In this document: positions 11,744-24,069 of the stretch, piece by piece | Layout: each line of letters opens with the position of its first letter | Numbering within the stretch: the stretch's first letter is position 1 | Translations under genes and position numbers: made by a program | Assembly: GCA_963854835.1 (NCBI GenBank) | Contig: OY978526.1 | Location: 21,606,334 to 21,670,333, forward strand | Origin: Megamerina dolium | Taxonomy: Eukaryota > Arthropoda > Insecta > Diptera > Megamerinidae | DNA length: 64,000 nucleotides | Direction of reading: 5' to 3' | Notes under the pieces: generated by a model | Seen by the model: the letters and a program-made list of their open reading frames with translations, nothing else | Databases searched by the model: none | Told to the model about the DNA's origin: nothing

Positions 11744-11800
11744 ATTATATAAATAGGTCACTTCTAATACTGTCCAAATTTAAGACGTACCTAACCTAAT
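11744..11800 (+). mobile_element. tRNA-derived SINE, copy a (3' part)
   Basis: Right of the MITE the SINE resumes with TATATAAATAGGTCAC and CTGTCCAAATTTAA, as in the 39.3-kb copy, and ends in CCTAACCTAA. The short repeat TAATGT occurs before the head (near 10955) and after the tail, a weak target-site duplication candidate. Confidence 0.8.
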
Positions 11801-11809
11801 GTTCACACA

Positions 11810-13165
11810 TTCTGCTTTGGCCATTATAATAGCTAAACGATTTTCACCGCACACTAAGCTATTTATAATTAATATGCAATTATAATTAAATTAAAATTAA
11901 TCATAATTATAATATAATTAACATACAAGTAAAAAACTATTTTGAATTGTTAAGTAAGCAGCTTTCCGTTAACGCAAGATGGTGGTGTGCCATTCTATTT
12001 TTCTTATTTCTTTCTATTTGACACTTTGATTTCTTGTGTATTCACACTATGTCACAATGTAGGGTTGTATTTATGTTAATTTATTATGGAATTGCTAGAG
12101 TTGTATTTTATCAAAGAAAAAAATGCTACTGAGTTGGGCAAAAGTTCAGTCTACCTTAAATCTATAAAGGCTTTAGAAACACTTGGATTTTTATAATGTC
12201 TTCTATTTGCTATGGTGGGTGTTTTCTGGTTTTTTTTAAGCAATGATGTGACCTCATATTTAAGAATTATTGTTCTAAAAATTCGCTAATTAATATCTGA
12301 ATTGTTAATTTTGTGACTACACATAGAAGAATTTTTATTCAAAAATTCCCTAATTGATGTCTAAATTGTTTATTCATATGTAGTTTGCATTTGATCAACA
12401 TTTAATCATATAAATTACCTACATTAATTTGGTAATTTATTTAATATTATCTCTTCTTCTTCTTCTGCTTGTTCTTCTTGGCTGTACAATAGAATTACAT
12501 TTTTAAAATAAATAAAACTTCTATAGAATTCCATTAGTAAGCAACTAAAATATAATTAATTTGAACATTTAGGTCATCATTAAATATTCACTATGAGAGA
12601 TAAGCAATAATATTTAAAGGTTAAAAAGCTTTCTTATCAGCACATAACATCGCACAACAATTAGAATGTGAATTATTAGTATTGTTTTTTTGTTTAATGT
12701 TTATAATTTAAAATGAAATTTAATATACATTTGATAATGACTAACAACAACAACAACAACAACAACAGCAATAATAACGACAATAATATCAGCAACAGTG
12801 ACAAAAGCTAATCAAAATGTCAGTGTCAATATTATATATTATTGCATAATAGCAATAATTCATATAATTGACTCCATATATATTTTAAATTGTGGCAGCC
12901 ATCATTAATGGTATCAATGACAATGGGTAAATACTCGTAAATAGTAGTAGCATACGAATGAGTATGGGAGTATAAGAAATTTGCATTCATATAATCACAC
13001 ATAAACATTATGGACATTTAATAGTTGAAAATAATATTTTAATAACGATGTCGACACGCTAAATTGCATAATAAACTCAAATTCTAATTGGTTCAATTTC
13101 AATTTGTATTAATAAGTGCCTGCATAAGAAGAATTAATTTAAAAAATTTTGCAATATGATTAATA
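11810..13165. other. AT-rich non-coding stretch
   Basis: No gene is recognised. It contains a small AT-palindromic patch near 11870-11925 and a CAA run at about 12744-12766. Confidence 0.4.
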
Positions 13166-13172
13166 AAGTATA

Positions 13173-14305
13173 AGGTCTAGTAAAAAGAAATCCATTTTGC
13201 CATTTTGAAGGTAATTTCATAATGCCACTCTAATAGAAACCCTCGTCCCTATTGGCTAAAAACTGAGACAGTCGATTTTCACAAGCTTCTCTTGAGGCGA
13301 TTTTTTCACCAGCAACATCATTCGCCATAGACAGGAATAGGTAGTAATCACTTGGTACCAGGTCCGGACTTTCCAACCAAGCTCCCGGAGCTTCTGGCGA
13401 GTCACTATCGATGTGGGTGGCCTGACATTGTCCTGATGGAACACAATTCCTCTCCTATTGGCCAAAGCTGGCCGCTTCTGGGCGATTTCTTCCTTCAGAC
13501 GGTCCAATTATTGGCAGTATAGGTCCAAATTAAGAGTTTGGCCGTGAGGGAGTAGGCAAAACCGTCCTGACCGTCAATTCTTGCTTTGCCATCGTTTGCG
13601 CCGACTCACCGCAATTCGACCACGACCGTTTTCTCTTGACGTTGACGTAAGTGACCCACTTTTCATCACCAGTAACCATCCGCTTCAGGAATGGATCGAT
13701 TTTGTTGCGATTCAACAGCGATTCGCAGATGGAAATTCATTCCATGAGGTTTTTTTGCGTTAACTCGTGTGGCATCCATACATCGAGCTTCTTTTTGTAT
13801 TCAGCCCTATCCAAATGGTTCAAAACGGTTTTTTTGTGCAATGTTTAGCTCCTGGACAATAGAAACACTGCTTACATGACGGTCAGAATCGATGATTTGC
13901 ATTGTTTTATCGATATTTTCGACAATTGGCCTTCCAGAGCGTGGTGCATCTTTGACATCAAAATTACCGGAACGGAATCGATGAAACCAAAATTGCACGT
14001 GACTGGCTGTTACAGTATCAGGACCATAAACACTACCATTCACATTTTCAGCCATCTGGCTTGCGTTTTCACCTTCATCGAAGAACAACTGTAAAATATG
14101 ACGTATTTGCTCTTTACTGGTGTCCATATTTGACACGTGCTCAAACAATACTGAGTCAAGCAATCACAAAACTGCCTGAAAAGTTTATTTAGTACAAAAT
14201 CTTATCTTTCTAACGTCATCTAGCGTAACTCGATCGCACTTATCCAACGCTAGCGATTACTAAAGCCATCTATTGGAAAAATCATGGATTTCTTTTTACT
14301 ACCAC
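13173..14305 (-). pseudogene. Mariner (DD34D) transposon with both ends, inactive transposase
   Basis: The ends match as inverted repeats sharing TAGTAAAAAGAAATCCAT (left from 13173, right to 14305), flanked by TA on both sides (13171-13172 and 14306-14307), the mariner target duplication. The transposase reads on the minus strand from about 14130. It has an N-terminal helix-turn-helix (QIRHILQLFF, ASHVQFWFHRFRSG), then DAPRSGRP, a second DNA-binding domain, MVTGDEKWVTY with the first Asp, and FHQDN with the second Asp. The PPYSPDLAPSD block is lost to frameshifts. Stops and shifts occur near 13820, 13550 and 13380. Its subfamily differs from the neighbouring mariner at 14.3-15.2 kb. Confidence 0.88.
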
Positions 14306-14319
14306 TAAAATTTTGATAA

Positions 14320-15245
14320 AATTCGATTTTATTATTCAACATAGTTGCTTTCGAGGGCGATACCTTCGAGTATAGCGATTTTCCAACTTTTCGATACCAC
14401 TTTTATAGTACGATTTCTCTTTCTCGTCAAAGTTGGCCTCAGTTTCAGCGATTACTGAATCATCGATCTGAAAACTGGAAAAAGTCGCTGGGGGCTAAAT
14501 CTGAAGAATACTGTGAGTGGGGAAGCAATTCGATGATAAAATTTTGCCATCGTTTTCATCGATTTGTGACACGGTGCATTGTCTTGATGAAACAACACTT
14601 TTTTTCTTTTGCAAATGTGGCCGCGTCTTTGCGATTTCAGTCTTCAATCGGTTCAAAAGTTCACAATAATAGTCGCTGTTGATGGTGTTTCCATTTTTGG
14701 GATATAGTCTATGAATATTATTCCGTTCGCATCCCACAATACAGACGCCATCACCTCACCGGCCGACTGTTGCGTCTTTACTCGCGTTTGGATTCGATTC
14801 GACTGTCTATTGGATTGTGGTGTGTAATGATGAAGCCATGTTTCATCCATTATCCCATATCGACGAAAGAATTAGGTTTTATTGCGGTTTAACTACGCCA
14901 AACACTCTGTTGAAGCATCGACTTTGAGCTCACGCGGCACCCACTTTGCACAGAGCTTTCGCATATCCAAATGTTCGTGTAAAATGATAAAAAAACACTA
15001 CCAGCTGATACATTTATAATGTCAGCTGGCTCGTGCACCTTCAATTTGCGATCGGTTGTAACAAATTTGTGGATTTTATTGATGTTTTCTCGAATAACAG
15101 TCTCAATTGGGCGTCCATTGCGTTCTGCATCATTTGTTCTGGTACGACCACGTTTAAATTCAGCAATCCACTTTTCTATCATTTGTCTCGATGGATAATA
15201 TAGTAACCATTGTTTGGTTTCCACTGTTTTTTTTTTAACCATTTT
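14320..15245 (-). pseudogene. Mariner (DD34D) transposase remnant, irritans subfamily
   Basis: Minus-strand reading from about 15242: MVKKKTVETKQWLLYY, then KWIAEFKRGRT, RNGRPIE, NINKIHKFV, then MDETWLHHYTP with the first Asp, AGEVMASVLWD, IIFIDYIPK and INSDYYCELLNRLK. The second Asp region is frameshifted. The last part near 14345-14480 keeps the C-terminal 'AETEANF...KSYYKSGIEKL' character. These blocks are close in pattern to Himar1-type (irritans) elements. Several frameshifts make it non-functional. It lies head-to-tail beside the mariner ending at 14305, with no spacer that I can assign. Confidence 0.87.
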
Positions 15246-15249
15246 TTTT

Positions 15250-16615
15250 TTTTTTAACCTTTTTTTTTTTTTTCAATAACAAAATTCTCCGATTTTTGTG
15301 AATTTTATACAAGTGTCTCTTGAAGGCTAAGGACTTAATAAAAATCATATGGAAAAAATTCTAGTAACGCCATCTATGTGTCATCCTACACACTTATTGA
15401 ATGGTCTGTTAAAACCAATTTTTACGAATTTATTAATTTATTGCTTACACTCATCATTAAATGCATCTGCCAGTGCTGCCAAGTAAGTTTTATAGGAAAA
15501 TTCTTGTATTTATCGCAAATTGGCAAATACAACACTGCTAATAATGCTTGAGAGTGGGTTTTCTGTCTAATTTGCTTAAAGTTGTTACTTAAATAAAATA
15601 AAAAAAAAAAATCAATAAGAAAGTAGCTTTCCAAAATGTTTTTAATTTTGTACGTTTCCATTTTTTTAGCTCTAAATTATGACGTGTAAACATTTTCTTT
15701 CCTTTGTGCTGATATTTGCTCATAAAGTAACTCTTGCACCCTTATACTTTGACGTTTCTTTGTCAAAAACATTTCATGACGACTAATTGGCATAATCTCC
15801 GCTTAAAAAAATTCATCTTGGAAACGACGATGTCCATTGTAATCATTTCATGGTACATTTTTTCATAGACAGGGATGTCTTCTCTGCTATTTCGGAGAAT
15901 TTGTCATCGAACAAATCTTTAATCACATTACTTGCTGTTCTACCATTTCGATAGATGTGTGTGTGTGTGTGTGTGTGTGACAGAGCAGAAGACATCACAT
16001 TGTGACAGCTCTGGCATTTCAAGTTATAATCGCATTTTATAGTGGGCGTAAATATGGTATTTGTCTTTGGCGCCACTCAAAATAGAATAGATACCTAAAA
16101 TACTAATCATTTTGCTCGAATAATATTATGACAACTTTGTAGCTAGCGCTTTTATTCAATTTCTCACTATACACCATCTATGCAGTATTTACCTATACAG
16201 ATGTATATATCATTTATTTTTAAATTCATCACAAAAGCAAAAAATATTATGTATTATTATTATTGCTTACCCCATACAGCATAATAATGTTTGCTTGTTT
16301 TGTTGAAATATTCATATCTACAAGTTTGCTGCTAGCACGAGTATAATAAGTGCGTTTTTAAGTTTTATTATTGCTATCGCTAGTTGGTTGGCGTTTGTTG
16401 TGTTTTTGCGTTGCTGTTTTGCAGCATTGTTGTTGTTGTTGTTTGTAACAACCCTGACCTACAAATAATAAATTTTATTTACACAAAACACAAAAAAAAA
16501 ATGTATATAGTAGCAATAAAAACGCAACACATGTTGACTTGAATACAAAATGAATAGCTAATCATTTCGGTGAATTTGATATGAAACTAAATAAATTATA
16601 TGTATGAATATATAC
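15250..16615. other. Non-coding stretch with a TG microsatellite
   Basis: No gene is recognised. A (TG)n tract lies at about 15956-15980 and a TTG tract near 16428-16443. One minus-strand frame across 15843-16076 includes the TG tract and has no family resemblance. Confidence 0.4.
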
Positions 16616-16618
16616 GAG

Positions 16619-17391
16619 TATGCCTCTAAAATATTGTAATATAACAATAACAATCATCATAAAATATCGATTACAAATTAAATTTTATATCATATTGACT
16701 CGATTTGTTCATTATTATCTCATAAAAGGAATAAAATCAATGAATATGAATATTTTAAGACTCCCAAAGTCTGAAGTTCCCTTTTATACAGTTAACAGTT
16801 TGATTAGGAGTTATATAGGAGCGTTTTGGGACCGAATATGCCTCTAAAATATTGTATAATAACAACAATCGTGATAAAATATTTATTTAAAATTATATTT
16901 TATTTCATATTGATCATATTTGCTCATTATTACCTCGTCAAAAGAATAAAATGAATGAATATGTATTTTTAAGACACTTAAATTCTAAAATTCTTGTAAC
17001 AAATGTCCTTTTTGCACACAAAACATTTTGTGACGATATAAAATCTTCTAATTTTTTATTTTCCTAAAATTCTGTAAATGATTTATTTTTAGCAATGCAA
17101 AAATGCTCCTAAGAATGTTTTTTCGGAGCTTCCGAATAAAAAAAAAAAATCCTCTCACACTCACAAAATCATGTGAACCCTAATTTGGGAAGATAATACT
17201 TCTAAATATAAGTTTTTTAGAAAGTCTCTTGTGACAAATAGATTTTTTACACACTAATGAGCCAGAAAGGAGCATTGTAGCATCATTATTTTGGAATCAT
17301 TAGTATTTTCGAATTGTATGTTTTCCTATTAAAATGTAGATGGTTTCTTTCTAAACATACGAAAATGCTTTTTGAAAAGGTTTTTGAGAAA
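16619..17391. repeat. Diverged tandem repeat array (left of a mariner insertion)
   Basis: 'ATGCCTCTAAAATATTGTA' occurs near 16619 and again near 16838, followed each time by the same AT-rich sequence, giving a period close to 220. From about 16995 another repeated block contains 'GTAACAAATGTCC...TTTTTGCACAC...TGTAAATGATTTATTT...AAAATGCTCCTAAG', echoed at 17225-17390 and again at 18745-18900. The array is interrupted by the mariner at 17394-18640. Confidence 0.6.
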
Positions 17392-17393
17392 TA

Positions 17394-18640
17394 TAACTTA
17401 ATTTTTTTCCAAATATGTACGTTTATTTAAGAAAAACATGTATAATAATTCAAAGTATTGCTCGTCTGAAGCTATGACTTTTTCCCATCTTTCTGGCAAT
17501 TTGTGGATTCCATCCCAAAAGAGCTGCACCGGCTTGGCGGCCCAGAATGAATCAAGCCAATTTTTAATACATTGTTCTGATGTGAACCTTATTCCAGTGA
17601 GGGCGTTCTGCATTGATCGGAATAAATGGTAGTCGGACGGGGCAAGGTCTGGGCTATAAGGCGGGTGAGCCAAAACTTCCCAGCCGCTGTTTTTCAAATA
17701 GTTTTTGACCGCTGTTGCAACATGAGGCCGAGCGTTGTCATGATGGAAAATTACGGACTCATGTCTGGTCGCATATTCCGGGCGTTTTTCGACTATTGCT
17801 CTCTTCAATCGGATTAATTGTGTTCGGTAGCGTTCTCCATTGATGGTTTCACCCGATTTTAGCAGCCCATAATACAGCACACCCTTCTGATGCCACCAAA
17901 TACAGAGCATTACCTTCGCGCCATGGATATTCGGCTGTTGATTTTGCTGGTTGGCCGGGTTTCACATATGATTATTTGCGCTTGGTGTTGTCATAATGGA
18001 TCCACTTTTCATCACCAGTAACAATCCGATGCAAAAATGACTTCTTTTTGGGGCGTTCAGCAGCATTTCGGACTTGCAAAATTGCCTTTCAACGTCTCTC
18101 GGCTTCAGTTCAAGTAGCACCCAATTTCCTTGCTTTTGAATGTATCCGGCTGCTTTTAACGGTTTGAAATGGCTGCTTGAGTGACTTCCAAAAATTATGC
18201 AAGCTCTCCTTGTGTTTGGCAACAATCTTCATCGAGTCATGCTTCCAGTTCTTCATCTTCAAACTTTTTTGGATACCCAGGACGTTCTTCGTTTTCAAAG
18301 CCAAAATGACCACTTTTAAATCGTGCAAACCACATTTGGCACGTTCGCTTAGCTAGAGCATGTTCACCATAAACTTCCACCAAAATAAGATGACTTTCGG
18401 CAGCAGTTTTCTTCATATTAAAGTAATGAAGAAGAACTCCACGCAAAAATACTCTTTCAGGCACAAAGTTCGACATATTTGAGTGAAAAAAAAATTATTG
18501 TTGTTTACACTTCAAATGAATGACATATACTAAGAAAGATGCACAATGACAGTAGCTTTCCAACGCATGTTCGGAATATTGGAACGATGGAATAATAATC
18601 AAGTTACGCCATCTCTTAGCAAACCGCACGAATAAAGTTA
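17394..18640 (-). pseudogene. Mariner (DD34D) transposon, mauritiana (Mos1-like) subfamily
   Basis: The element is bounded by TA duplications (17392-17393 and 18641-18642), and its ends begin TAACTTAATT and, on the other strand, TAACTTTATT. The transposase reads on the minus strand from ATG at 18476: MSNFVPERV, KKTAAESH, RTCQMWFARFKSG, as in Mos1. The first Asp sits in VTGDEKW-like sequence near 18005, the second in FHHDNARPH near 17740, the third in YSPDLAPSDYHLF near 17640. The spacing between the last two is 34 residues, the DD34D signature. The C-terminal 170 codons (17910-17398) are one open frame ending KLPERWEKVIASDEQYF. Frameshifts near 18240 and 17955 break the N-terminal half. It is the best preserved mariner in the window. 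Confidence 0.92.
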
Positions 18641-18642
18641 TA

Positions 18643-18960
18643 GATCCAATACTAAAATCATAAATAAAAACCTTTAGAACTGATCAAATCATAGCAATCC
18701 TAAATAAATTATAAAACACTTATTTTTGAATAAAGTAATTTTTATCTGTGTAACAAATAGCTTTTTTTGCACATAGAACGTTCATAAAAGGTCATTTCGA
18801 ATTTTCGGATTTTTTATTTTACTAAATTAATGTAAATGGCTTGTTTCTAGCCATCCGAAAATGCACCTAAATAAGTTTTTTGAGAAATTGCTAATAAATA
18901 AAAGGCTAAAACCTTCATATTTGGGAAAGCAAATTTAAATAATAACTAAAATTAATAATA
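18643..18960. repeat. Tandem repeat array (right of the mariner insertion)
   Basis: The block at about 18745-18900 (GTAACAAATAGC, TTTTTTGCACATAGAACG, TGTAAATGGCTTGTTTC, CCGAAAATGCACCTAA) matches the units left of the mariner at 16.99-17.39 kb, so the mariner inserted into an existing array. Confidence 0.55.
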
Positions 18961-18969
18961 AATATTGTA

Positions 18970-21900
18970 AATAAATAATAAATATTGGCTGAAATAATGG
19001 AATATGATTTTTTTTTTTTTGAGAACACAATTTTAATTGTTGACATTTGTCAAATAATTTCCATTATTTTCTAATAACTAGAATTCTTAGTAGCCACAAA
19101 GCGAAAGAAATTGTTCAACGAGAGGTGCATATACATATTTTGTGAATATCTTTTGCACAGTCAGGTGTATATTATGCATATTCATATTTATAACTTGAAT
19201 TTCTTTTGTCTACATTCTGTTTATCGTATATTGTCTGTGGAGACGACGACGACGACGACAGCATCAATCGTTCAACGACCACCTTTAACATTAAGTTTCT
19301 GTCTGCCTGTGTGTATGTGTCTTTTGACTTTTGTCATTCTCTTCATAATCATTAATTTTAGGAATGTCTTCAACTCTTTCAAATTGTTTGCTCTCAATCT
19401 GACATGTACTATTTTTACTTAACATATTTCGCTCTCACACTCTCTTAATATCAGTATGCAATGCATCTCTCATGTTGATTTTATTGACATATCATCTTGA
19501 TGTACTTACTCACCTATACCTGTGCTGATTGATTTAATTTATGTTTTTATTTTTTACTTTTCTTTATTTTAATAATTATTATCAGGTAAAAAAAAATAAA
19601 TAACATAAATATTTATTATTCTGTTGTTTTTATAAAATTCTTTAGTAATTGATAACCTTAACAAAAGAAAAGAAAAAAACCCACCTCTTGTCATCTAGTG
19701 TGGTTAGTTTGTTTCTGTGGTATATCTATCCCTCCCCCAGGGTTGATTATTAATATTTATTTTGCATTACTTTGCTGGTTTGCTTGTTTGTTGTTCTTTA
19801 ATTTACTCTAACTACATATTTCTTATCAGTCGCGCTGTGCTAAAAATATAGAATGAAGAAGAAATATATAAATTATACATTTTGTATACATATTTTTTCT
19901 GATAATATGCACACATATTTATCAGTAATCAATGCAATCTGTTTCTTGTTTTGTTTTTTTTTTTTTTTTGCTTTTTACTTTTATAATCTATTATATTTCT
20001 TCAATCTTTTGAAATTACAACATTTTTGTGCTACTTACTACGTAAATGCATTGTTGCCAATTTTCCAAGTTGAATTCTTGTTCTTCTTAATTATAAGAGT
20101 GTGTTTTATTGCCGATTGTTGATTATAATTACCTTAAATTGGTTTAATATACATTATTGTCAGGTCGTTAAGCTAAAATGCTGCCAACAAAATAAAAGTT
20201 TTTTCCACACACACACACACACAGATTTTTACGCCTGTCTCTTAAGTACACACCTTATTATTGTTTTTTTTTTTTTTTTTTTTGTGCTTCAGCATTCAAT
20301 TTTGTGTACCTATGTGTGACATGCAATATGAAACCACATTAATATTACTGTATCTTTAGGGGTTAATCGCATCAAATAACTGTATTAAGTGGGCGAGATA
20401 TGTATCTATCTGTTTTGGAAAAAGGAAATAAATTCAGAGAATAAACGATATCAAATTCAAATATATGTATCGTATAGTAGCGCATAATTATTCTCATACA
20501 ACGATATACAAAATGATTCCCAATTACTATTTACACAAGCAAAACTCCTCCATTGAGAGTAATTTTCTCTCCCAATAGACCCAGACTGTATGAATGTAAT
20601 AAGATAGAAAACAACAACAACGATAAAATGACGAAACAATTCACAACACAATAATAACTTTCGGAGAGAAAGTAAATCGTGTCGATGGAAATGAGTTGAT
20701 TTTCTTGTGTGAGCATACGCGTTTTAATGGAACACCATAGAATCGCGTGTATGCGTGCCTCCGGTCGTCAGCAGCAGCACAAGGCAAACACAACGAAAAA
20801 AGGATTTCTTCTGCTGCATGCATAGATGTGTTGCCACACTTTGCATATTCTTGTGTTGGCATTTGTGGTTGGTATTTTCTTTAACAGTATTAGTATGTAT
20901 TCTATTGTTATTATTACATCTCTGGTAATATCCGTCTTCGTACACAACATAGGTACAGAAAATTTTTGCTATTTTCCCTCCCAAAATGCATGGAATTATC
21001 TGTGTCATACAAGGAGCTTGTTTGTCGTTTACACATGCAAGCTCATCATTCAAAATCAGCCATTATAGTTGTAAAGAACAAAATGGCTAAACTAAACTTT
21101 CATCGGCATACTGTACATGGATGGTACTCTGTACGAATATATCGTATGCGTGTAGACAGATATTCATTTTGTATATGCAATGTGTCGCGTCATCGGACAT
21201 TGCATATCACAGGACATAATCTCATGCGTGAGTTTTTTTTTTTTTTTTTTTTTGAATATTTGTCATGATTTTGCATATATTACCTATGTTTGGTGCCATC
21301 CATTCGACATTTGTTTTTGTTTGTGTCCGTTTTGTAAGGAAATGCATGTGTAAACATACAAAACTCGTTCACTCGTCACACGATAATCGATTGCTGCGAC
21401 TCAACGTCAATTTAAGGGTTATTTTTTTATTTTGTAGCACATAGCATTTCATTTGTGAATAAAAATGAGTAATGAAATTCTACTACTTTTGACTTTTGAT
21501 ATGCTTGCTCACAGTTTTTCAAACATGTTTCCCTGTACATTTGAATATACACACTTATATTTATTGGACAAGCAAAACCGCCGCTCTCTGCCAGAGAATT
21601 TTGATTAATTTTTTATTACAATTTTTTAATTTCACCCCTTTGCAATATTTATTGTTGCTATAGCATATACCACACAATATATTTTTTGTAATTTATGCTA
21701 AATTGAATACAGATTTTATTCGCGTAACTGTTTTTTTGTTTTTAATCATTCCCCTTTTTATTCAGTTTTCATAACTCAATATATTGAAATGTGACAACAT
21801 AGCATAACAAAATAATATTGATGGGGATGACGTTATATGTGTACATACTTACGTACTTGAGTATGGCATTAGTCTAATAAATATTCATTAATAATAAAAC

Positions 21901-22690
21901 TCGTAGACATTATATATAGATTTAAATAATTAAGTTTAATTTTATAATGAAACGGAAGAGAAAGTTTACACAATACTTAACAAATTGAAATAAAACATTT
22001 TGTCTAAGCAATTATTATTTAATTATTGTCAAAAAAAAGTCATAATTATTATTTTCATGTATTTGTTTTGTGCTTTTATTCCTGTGTAAAATCAGTATAA
22101 TGGTTACATTTCAATTCAACAACATAAATACTGTATTTCCTTTAATTTATTCATATTGTGCTGATTTTTATGCTTTAATATTGTATATTTATGGTATTAT
22201 CAACTCATTTGTATCTAATGTAAATTAGTAATTATATTTTCTAAATATGTAGTTATACAAACCTAATTATTTGCCTCTGCATAAGTAATGATATTGTATT
22301 TATATTTGAAGCAATAAATATATAATAATTATAATCTGGAATATTTGTTAAATGTTGATAAACAACCTGCTGCTGCTGCTGAATTATATTATCTATATAT
22401 GAATCAATAAGTTCAATGGCAAATTGCCATAACATACATAGAATACAATAGAAAAGTAGTATACAACATACGAGCCGAGCCTCCCTGCTGTTTTTAATTA
22501 CTTTTTCCAACTTTCCTATTTGTAATTGGATTTTGTTTTGGTGGAGTTGCCAACTATTGTTATGCTTAATAAGGAGTGTGTCGAATAAAATTGGCCGTTA
22601 CATTTCTACCAATACTGTACTATTGAAAGATTCAAAATCAAAAAAGTTTATCTTAGTAGTTCTGAATTAAATGTCAGAAAATATGTGTCA
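18970..22690. other. Long AT-rich non-coding stretch
   Basis: No gene is recognised in about 3.7 kb. There is a GAC run at about 19240-19260, CA runs near 20208-20223, and poly-T tracts near 19955, 20262 and 21232. A weak acceptor-donor junction ATTATCAG|GTAAAA lies at 19585/19586. Confidence 0.4.
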
Positions 22691-22699
22691 ATTATTGAC

Positions 22700-24065
22700 A
22701 AAAAAAAAAAAATGTTTAACACAAATATGGCAAACGAAGTGGATTTGTGAGAAAATATTACTAAAGTATTTCAAAAGCAACCTCACTAAATAAAAAAAAA
22801 AATATGTGGCACTTAAAGCCTCGAAGGGTTTTTTGGCCAAGCTTCTCTTCCCTTACTGTTGTGCGTGTTTACTTTTGAACAGTATTAGAAGGGGCCTACT
22901 TATTTTAGCTGGTTCCGAATTGCAGAACTTTTGCGACATCACTTTTTCTGAGCTTTGGCACAGAGTTCTTTTAGAAGCTTTTTCATAACAAATTGTTACT
23001 ACCGGAAGAATTGCCAATTGCTTGCCGACAGGTGACTACCGGTCGAAAGAAAATTTTTTTCGATATTAAATTTGTTATGCTTCAGCCGGGGATTGAACCC
23101 ACGACCTACAGATCAGAAGGCCAACACACTAACCACTGAGCTATGGCACCCAACCTCACTGGTCATTTTAAAAAATTGCCAAATAGTTAGAGGCGTTATT
23201 AAACGCTTTAAGGAAGAACCGCGTATTGATCGGAAGAATGGCTCTGGTAAAAAGAAGGGACCAGCCACATGACCGTGAAAAGGCAACGAACGTTGTGACA
23301 ATTTTGAAGAGAAATCCAAACATTTCAGGAAGAAAATTGGCTATGAAGGCTGATTGATTGCTCAGAATATTTTGTGCACAGGACTAAGAAGGAAGCTGGG
23401 CTGAGGCACGTCTTCAGCAAAAGTGCAAAAAGTTCCGGATAGAAACGCCGTCAAGAATAAAACTGCAAAACAACATGCTAAAATGCTGAAGCAAAATTTC
23501 GTCAAGAAATTTGAATGCTGTATAATGGACGACGAGAGTTATGTTGTAGCGGAAACTTACGTTTTGGGAAACATCTACCTGACTAGGAATTGTATACAGC
23601 CGATTCTCGAATAAATGTTGCTGAAAAATTCAAAGCCAAAAAAAATTACAAAATTCCCTAAAGAAATTCCTTGGTTGGTAGGCAATTTGCAGTTGTGACA
23701 GAAGGAGCATCGGACACAATAAACAACGAAATATATGTAAAGGAATGCTTGCAAAAGCGATTGCTTCCATTTTTACCCCAACATGAAGTGTCCATGTTTT
23801 TTTTTTTTTTTTTTTTTTGCCTGACCTCGCTTCATGTCACTACAGCAAAACGACCTTAGAGTGGTTCAAAAGGAAAGAAGTGATTTTGGTACCCAAAAGC
23901 CATACTGGGCCAATTGAGAGTGCAGTATGGCTTTAGTAAAATAAAAGAAGGTGCCAAAGACATTCAGGACTTCAAAAGAAAGTGGTCTGCAGCAGCTCTA
24001 AGGGTGTCGGACACTACCATAAGAACATTAATGAAAGGGGTTCCTGAAAAAATAACTATACAAAA
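22700..24065 (+). pseudogene. Tc1/mariner-superfamily transposon remnant, DD37E-like
   Basis: Plus-strand frames give an N-terminal region GVIKRFKEEPRIDRKNGSGK (23205 on), then KVQKVPDRNAVKNKTAKQ and CIMDDESYV with the first Asp (23520-23550). Next come EIYVKECLQKRLLPFL (23730) and DLASCHYSKTTLEW with the second Asp (23823), then a damaged VPKSHTGPIES block and a C-terminal part near 23950-24050. In better known relatives the third acidic residue is a Glu 37 residues after the second Asp; it is not preserved here. Frameshifts and a poly-T run at 23798-23818 break the frame. A SINE interrupts it at 22788-23150. Confidence 0.75.
22788..23150 (-). mobile_element. tRNA-derived SINE, copy c, with perfect target duplication
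   Basis: Perfect 10-bp flanking repeats CAACCTCACT lie at 22778-22787 and 23151-23160. On the minus strand the tRNA-like head (from 23150) has an A box (TAGCTCAGTGGTTAGTGTG) and a B box (GGTCGTGGGTTCAATCCC). The body follows, and the 3' end at 22788 is AT-rich rather than CCTAA-tailed. It is inserted in the coding region of the DD37E-like transposon. Confidence 0.92.
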
Positions 24066-24069
24066 ATAA

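Noticed and set aside
19561..19592. Second recursive splice point ATTATCAG|GTAAAA
   Set aside because: Weak pyrimidine tract with many A residues and a poor donor; could be chance.
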